Shown here piece after piece: positions 59,609 through 64,000 of a DNA stretch of 64,000 nucleotides. This DNA comes from Oceanithermus profundus DSM 14977. GTDB taxonomy: Bacteria; Deinococcota; Deinococci; Deinococcales; Marinithermaceae. Position 1 is the stretch's first letter, and every line of letters begins with the position of its first letter. The stretch lies in the NCBI RefSeq assembly GCF_000183745.1, contig NC_014761.1, positions 1,798,001 to 1,862,000 on the forward strand, written 5' to 3'. The notes below the pieces were generated by a model, which saw nothing but the letters and a program-made list of their open reading frames with translations, was not told the origin of the DNA and made no database searches. Position numbers and translations under genes: made by a program.

Positions 59609-60952
59609 ATGCAACTGACCACCTGGGGCGCCTGCGGTACGGTCACCGGAAGCTGCCACCTGCTCGAACACCAGGGGTTCAAGCTGTTGCTCGACTGCGG
59701 CATGTACCAGGGGGAGCCCAGAAGCGACAACTACGATCCCTTCGGCTTCGACCCCCGCGCGGTCGACGCCGTGGTGCTGAGCCACGCCCACCTCGATCAC
59801 GTGGGGCGGATCCCGCGGCTCTACCGCCTGGGTTTCGAGGGCCGGGTCTACGCCACCGCGCCCACGCTGAAGCTGATCCGGCCGATCCTCGAAGACGCGC
59901 TGAAGCTCATGAAGGAGGACATCAAGCGCGCGCGGCGCAAGGGGCTTCCCGTTCCCGAGCTGCTCTGGGACGAGGCCGACGTGCACGCGCTGCTGGGGCG
60001 GAGCAAACCCGTGCCCTACTACAGCCCGCGCAAGGTCGGGCCCTTCCGGATCACCCTCAGGAACGCCGGCCACCTGCCCGGAAGCGCCTTCGTGGAGGTG
60101 CAGGCGGGCGGCCGCACCCTCGTCTTCTCGGGCGACCTCGGCAACCGCCGTAAGGAGACCCTGCCCGATCCCGACTACCCGCGGGTGGCCGACCTGGTCC
60201 TCAGCGAGTCCACCTACGGCGACCGCCCCCACCGCCCCTTCCAGGCCACGCTGGTCGAGTTCGCCGAGGTGCTGGCCCAGACCCTCGACGGCGGCGGGAA
60301 GGTGATCGTCCCTTCCTTCGCGCTCGAGCGCGCCCAGGAGATCCTCTTCTACATCCGCCGCTTCGAGGCCGAGGGCGCCATCCCCAGCGTGCCGGTCTAC
60401 GTCGACAGCCCCCTGACCACCCGCATCAGCGAGATCTACGGCCAGATCCAGGAGGCCTTCAGCCCCCTGGTGCAGTCGTTCTACCGCCGCGGCCTCGACC
60501 CCTTCGCGCCGCAGAAGCTGCGCTACACCCAGAGCGTGGACGAGTCGAAGCGGCTGAACTTCCTGGAAGGGCCCGCGATCATCATCGCCGGCAGCGGCAT
60601 GCTCTCGGGCGGGCGCATCCTGCACCACCTGCGCCACCAGCTGCCCGACGCCCGCAACGCCCTCGTCTTCGTCGGATACCAGCCGCGCGGCGGTCTGGGG
60701 CACCGCATCATCGAGGGCGCGGACGAGGTGCGGATCCACGGCCACGACGTGCGGGTGCGGGCCAAGGTCTACTCCTTGGGCGGCTTCTCCGGGCACGCCG
60801 GCCGCGACGAGCTTCTCGACTGGCTCGCCGCCGAGCGGCGCATCGTCCTGGTGCACGGCGAGGATCCGGCGCGCGTCCGCCTGGCGCGCGCCTTGCGCGC
60901 CCGCGGCGCCAAGGTGACCCGCGCCCGCCTGGGGCAGCGGTTCGAAGTCTGA
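59609..60952 (+). CDS. Beta-CASP metallo-beta-lactamase RNase
   Basis: A 447-residue member of the CPSF73-like group typified by a Thermus exonuclease. Metal motifs are SHAHLDHVGRIP (HxHxDH), the histidine in RNAGHLPGSAF, and FSGDLG. The beta-CASP cap lies at about 190-360, with VPSFALERAQEILFY and IIAGSGMLSGGRILHH, and a C-terminal FSGHAGRDEL histidine motif. Acts on RNA in processing or decay. Confidence 0.9.
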   Translation: MQLTTWGACGTVTGSCHLLEHQGFKLLLDCGMYQGEPRSDNYDPFGFDPRAVDAVVLSHAHLDHVGRIPRLYRLGFEGRVYATAPTLKLIRPILEDALKLMKEDIKRARRKGLPVPELLWDEADVHALLGRSKPVPYYSPRKVGPFRITLRNAGHLPGSAFVEVQAGGRTLVFSGDLGNRRKETLPDPDYPRVADLVLSESTYGDRPHRPFQATLVEFAEVLAQTLDGGGKVIVPSFALERAQEILFYIRRFEAEGAIPSVPVYVDSPLTTRISEIYGQIQEAFSPLVQSFYRRGLDPFAPQKLRYTQSVDESKRLNFLEGPAIIIAGSGMLSGGRILHHLRHQLPDARNALVFVGYQPRGGLGHRIIEGADEVRIHGHDVRVRAKVYSLGGFSGHAGRDELLDWLAAERRIVLVHGEDPARVRLARALRARGAKVTRARLGQRFEV

Positions 60953-60964
60953 ACGGCGCGATCT

Positions 60965-62575
60965 TCAGTAAGGAAGCTCGGCGTCGACGCAGGTGCCCTC
61001 GCCGGGGGTGCTCCGCACCTCGAAGCGCCCGCCGCGGGCCTCGACGCGCTCGCGCATCTGCGCCATGCCGAAGCCGCCCAGCCCCGCGCTCAGCGGCTGG
61101 TCGGGGTCGAAGCCGACGCCGTCGTCGCAGATCTCCAGCCGCGCGCCCTTCTCGCCCAGGGCCTTCAGGCGCACGCGCACGCCGCCGGCGCGGGCGTGCT
61201 TGGCCACGTTGTTGAGGGCTTCCTGCAACACCCGGAAGAGGACGACCTCGGAGGCGGGCGTGAGCTTGACGTCGTCGGCGAGCTCGAGCCCGATCCCCAA
61301 CCCCACCTGCTCGGCGAAGGCGCGGGCGTAGCGCTCGATCGACTGCACCAGCCCGTAGCGCTCCAGGTCGATGGGGCGCAGGGCGAAGATGCTGCGCCGC
61401 ACCTCGCGGATCTGCCCGCGCAGGGTCTCCTTGACCTGGCCGATCTCCTGCTTGGCGCGCCCCGGGTCGCGGTCGAGCAGGCGGGTGGCCAGGTCCAGCT
61501 TGAGGGCCATGAAGGCCAGCGCCTGGGCAATGCCGTCGTGGATCTCGCGGGCGATGCGGTTGCGCTCCTCGTTGATGGCCAGCTCCTCGGCGCGCAGGTA
61601 GGCCTGGGCGTTGCGCACCGCCAGGGCCACCTGGCGGGCGAGCAGCCGCAGGAAGGGCATCTCCTCCTTGAGGTGGCGGGCGTTGCCGCGCAGCACCAGC
61701 ACCCCCACCGGGTCCTTGTCGTAGAGCGGGATGGCGAGCAGGTTGGGCTCGACGAAGGTGGGGGCGCGCTTGGCCTCCTCCCAGCGGCCGCTGGGGGCGA
61801 AGGAGTGGCGCGCTTCGGGAAGGTGCACCTCGGCCCAGGGGTGGAGGATGCCGTCGGCGTCGAGCAGGTAGACGACGCCCCCCTTGGCCCCGGCCCAGTC
61901 GATGATCTTGGAGAGCAGGCCGGCGAGCAGCTTCTCCAGGTTGGCCTCGGCCCCCATGGCCTCGTCCACCTCGAAGAGGGTGAGGAAGTCGCGGGTGCGC
62001 GCCTTGGCGGCCTCGAGCAGGCTGTCCACCTCGGCGGCGAGCAGGTCGAGGAACTCGGCGTCGCTCTCGCCGTCGGGCAGGATCAGCTCGAGCCGCCCGC
62101 CGCTGCGCACCAGCTCGAGGCGCTGCACCGGCAGGCCGCGGCGGGTGTAGAACGAGGGGGTCGACCAGTGGTAGCCCTCGAGTTCGAGCGAGGCGTCGGC
62201 CTCGAGCACGTCGGCGAGGGCGTTGACGACCCCGCGGATCACCTCTTCCAGGTTCTCGGTCGCCAGCGAACGGCTGAGCACCTCGCGCAGCGCCCGCAGG
62301 CGCTGGTTGGCCTCGAGCAGCTTGGCCTCGGCCTCGGCGCGCTCGCGCACCTCCTCGGAAACCCAGTCGAGGGTGAGCCAGATCACCAGCGGCCCCACGA
62401 CGCCGTAGAAGACGATCTGCAGGTAGAAGAGCCAGGGGTCGGGCGGCAGCAGGTGCAGCCACCACTCGAGCGCAACCACGATGCCGCCCACCAGCGGCGG
62501 CAGCACCTTGCGCGCCCAGCGGATGCGGGCGTAGAGCTCGCCGTAGGCGCCGGGGCGGGTCCGCGACCTAGTCAA
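60965..62575 (-). CDS. NarL-type membrane sensor histidine kinase
   Basis: A 536-residue kinase with two N-terminal helices (about 30-75), a coiled-coil linker, GAF-like sensor domain (about 200-325), a HisKA_3 domain with phosphoacceptor H346 in RIAREIHDGIAQALAFM, and an ATPase domain with FRVLQEALNNVAKHA and DDGVGFDPD. No cognate response regulator is adjacent. Start: the TTG at 62575 has a GGAGGGGAG site and overlaps the upstream stop; an ATG five codons earlier (62590) lacks such a site. Confidence 0.85.
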   Translation of the reverse strand: MTRSRTRPGAYGELYARIRWARKVLPPLVGGIVVALEWWLHLLPPDPWLFYLQIVFYGVVGPLVIWLTLDWVSEEVRERAEAEAKLLEANQRLRALREVLSRSLATENLEEVIRGVVNALADVLEADASLELEGYHWSTPSFYTRRGLPVQRLELVRSGGRLELILPDGESDAEFLDLLAAEVDSLLEAAKARTRDFLTLFEVDEAMGAEANLEKLLAGLLSKIIDWAGAKGGVVYLLDADGILHPWAEVHLPEARHSFAPSGRWEEAKRAPTFVEPNLLAIPLYDKDPVGVLVLRGNARHLKEEMPFLRLLARQVALAVRNAQAYLRAEELAINEERNRIAREIHDGIAQALAFMALKLDLATRLLDRDPGRAKQEIGQVKETLRGQIREVRRSIFALRPIDLERYGLVQSIERYARAFAEQVGLGIGLELADDVKLTPASEVVLFRVLQEALNNVAKHARAGGVRVRLKALGEKGARLEICDDGVGFDPDQPLSAGLGGFGMAQMRERVEARGGRFEVRSTPGEGTCVDAELPY

Positions 62576-63290
62576 CCCGCTCCCCTCCATGGGCGATCGC
62601 CCAGCGGCTCTGGCGCAAGAGGCCGCGCAGCCGCTGCACCTCGTTGGAGCTGAGCAGCGCCCGGTGGGCCATGCGCCGGAAGGCGCGCATCGCCCCTTCC
62701 AGGCGGTGCTCGTCGGTGTAGCGGATCTCGATCAGGTAGGCCTCCAGGTCGGCGAAGAAGCGCTCGAGCTCCTCGGCGGCGGCGGGCCGGGGGCGGGCCG
62801 TTTCCGTCAGCTCCGCCCGCGCCAGGAAGACCTCGTAGGCCACGAGCAGCACCGCCTGGGCCAGGTTGAGGCTGGCGTAGCCCCCGGTGGGAATGCGCCA
62901 GACCGCGTGCGCCCGGTCCATTTCCTCGTTGGAAAGCCCGAAGTTCTCGCGGCCGAAGAGCAGGGCGACCGGCCCCTCGGCGGTCATCGCGCGCACCCGG
63001 GGCGCCCCCTCGCGGGGGGTGCAGACCTCGCCGGCGTAGCCCTCGCGGGCGCGGGCGCTGGTGGCCACCACGTAGACCGCGCCCGCGAGGGCCTCGTCCA
63101 GGGTGGCCACGGTGCGCGCCTGCTCCAGCACGTCGGCCGCGCCGCGGGTGGCCAGCCGGTAGGCCGCTTCGTCGAGCGGCCGCTCCGGATTCACGAGCAC
63201 CAGCTCCTCGAGCCCGAAGTTCTTCATCGCCCGCGCCGCCGCCCCGACGTTGCGGGGCTCGCGCGGCTCCACCAGCACGACGCGGATCAT
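62568..63290 (-). CDS. TrmH/SpoU-family RNA 2'-O-methyltransferase (TrmJ-like)
   Basis: A 240-residue SPOUT methyltransferase. PREPRNVGAAARAMKNFG at the N-terminus, LFGRENFGLSNEEMD and IPTGGYASLNLAQAVLL are the knot motifs. A C-terminal helical extension of about 80 residues is typical of TrmJ-type tRNA enzymes. Target nucleotide not determined. A TAGGAT box lies seven bases before the ATG. Confidence 0.88.
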   Translation of the reverse strand: MIRVVLVEPREPRNVGAAARAMKNFGLEELVLVNPERPLDEAAYRLATRGAADVLEQARTVATLDEALAGAVYVVATSARAREGYAGEVCTPREGAPRVRAMTAEGPVALLFGRENFGLSNEEMDRAHAVWRIPTGGYASLNLAQAVLLVAYEVFLARAELTETARPRPAAAEELERFFADLEAYLIEIRYTDEHRLEGAMRAFRRMAHRALLSSNEVQRLRGLLRQSRWAIAHGGERVD

Positions 63291-63297
63291 TGCTCCG

Positions 63298-63303
63298 ATC
63301 CTA
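63298..63303 (-). promoter_or_regulatory. Leaderless-type -10 box (TAGGAT)
   Basis: TAGGAT on the minus strand, seven bases before ATG 63290. Confidence 0.5.
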
Positions 63304-63324
63304 CCGCGGGCGGGGCGGTTCGAC

Positions 63325-64000
63325 CTAGCCCTGCCGCCGGGCCCACTCGACCAGGGTCCGCACCCCGAAACCGGTGCCCCCGGCGGGGCCGAAGGCGTGG
63401 TCCTCGGCCGCGGGCGCGAAGCCGGGGCCGGCGATGTCGAGGTGCACGAAGGGCGCGTCCGCGAACTCGGCCAGGAAGAGGGCCGCCTGGATCGCGCCGC
63501 CGGCGCGGTCGCCCACGTTGGCCAGGTCGGCGACCTTGCTCTTCAGCTTGCGCTTGTAGGCCTCCTCCATCGGCATCGGCCAGACCTTCTCTCCGGCCGC
63601 TTCGGCGGCCCGCTGCACCTCGCGGCCCAGCGCCTCGTCGGCGGCGAAGAGGCCGGCGACCTCGCGGCCCAGCGCCACCACGCACGACCCCGTGAGGGTG
63701 GAGAGCTCGACGATCGCGTCGGGCTCGGCGCGCGAGGCGTAGGCCAGGGCGTCGGCCAGGGTGAGCCGGCCCTCGGCGTCGGTGTTGAGCACCTCGATCG
63801 TCTTGCCGTTCATCGCCCGGATCACGTCGTCCACGCGGTAGGCGTGCCCGCTGATCATGTTCTCGGCGGCGGCCACGTAGGCGCGCACCTCGACGGGCGG
63901 CTTCAGGGCGGCGATGGCCTTCATGGCGCCGATCACCGCGGCCGCGCCGGCCATGTCGCCCTTCATCGTCTTCATCGACTCGGGCGGCTTGAGCGAATAC
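63325..64000 (-). CDS. pepA: Leucyl aminopeptidase (M17), C-terminal part
   Basis: The gene enters from the right edge; about 225 residues are visible. The catalytic M17 domain is certain from [18 protein letters not shown] (metal-binding Asp), [17 protein letters not shown] (signature with Asp and Glu ligands and catalytic Arg) and [14 protein letters not shown]. It is a cytosolic, two-metal, hexameric exopeptidase. The N-terminal domain and start lie outside the window. Confidence 0.95.
   Translation of the reverse strand, partial: YSLKPPESMKTMKGDMAGAAAVIGAMKAIAALKPPVEVRAYVAAAENMISGHAYRVDDVIRAMNGKTIEVLNTDAEGRLTLADALAYASRAEPDAIVELSTLTGSCVVALGREVAGLFAADEALGREVQRAAEAAGEKVWPMPMEEAYKRKLKSKVADLANVGDRAGGAIQAALFLAEFADAPFVHLDIAGPGFAPAAEDHAFGPAGGTGFGVRTLVEWARRQG

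Overview
The window is GC-rich (roughly two thirds G+C by eye) chromosomal DNA of a Deinococcus-Thermus bacterium, most likely a Thermaceae member of the Oceanithermus/Marinithermus kind. Support: the LysW-dependent alpha-aminoadipate lysine pathway (lysX, lysY, lysZ, lysJ, lysK), a 164-residue CarD, a Thermus-type Kbl/BioF aminotransferase, a three-gene proton-translocating transhydrogenase, and many genes whose only upstream signal is a TANNNT box 6-7 bases before the start codon (leaderless transcription, common in this phylum). The genus is an inference.

Layout. 1-14.0 kb: lysine biosynthesis (lysX end, lysY, lysZ-lysJ-lysK), split by about 7 kb that holds the AmmeMemoRadiSam triad (radical SAM enzyme, Memo-like, AMMECR1), a bacterial arginine kinase, an AT-rich reverse-transcriptase gene, a GIY-YIG nuclease gene and palindromic repeats. 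14.0-28.8 kb: two small secreted proteins, tRNA methyltransferase TrmL, an ABC-class ATPase, a membrane diguanylate cyclase, glpK-glpD, tRNA-Ala(CGC), a Rad52/DdrA-like protein, a phosphoesterase, carD-rsmA, metK, a second diguanylate cyclase and kbl. 28.9-40 kb: pntAA-pntAB-pntB, a nitroreductase fusion, a lipoprotein, a CoA-transferase, an M29/NicX-like protein and a TAXI-TRAP transporter. 40-49 kb: a VOC protein, mltG-ruvX, alaS, a FtsX/LolD-like ABC exporter and a GAF-GGDEF protein. 49-59.6 kb: a phosphate island with ppk and ppx divergent, and phnD-like, phoB, phoR, phoU, pstS, pstC, pstA, pstB, sixA in one direction. 59.6-64 kb: a beta-CASP metallo-beta-lactamase RNase, a NarL-type histidine kinase, a TrmH-family methyltransferase and the end of leucyl aminopeptidase.

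The most unusual part is 6.5-9.2 kb. A full AMMECR1 gene is followed by a 36-codon fragment of the arginine kinase gene, then a second diverged 3' piece of the AMMECR1 gene, then an AT-rich reverse-transcriptase gene on the opposite strand, then an intact arginine kinase gene. This looks like a recombination scar in which an incoming AMMECR1-RT-arginine kinase segment replaced the resident kinase. The RT has motifs of the Abi/DRT (unknown-group) defence RTs and an HVDD box in place of the usual Y/F-x-D-D. This is the best candidate here for an undescribed system. No CRISPR array, rRNA gene or complete insertion sequence was seen.
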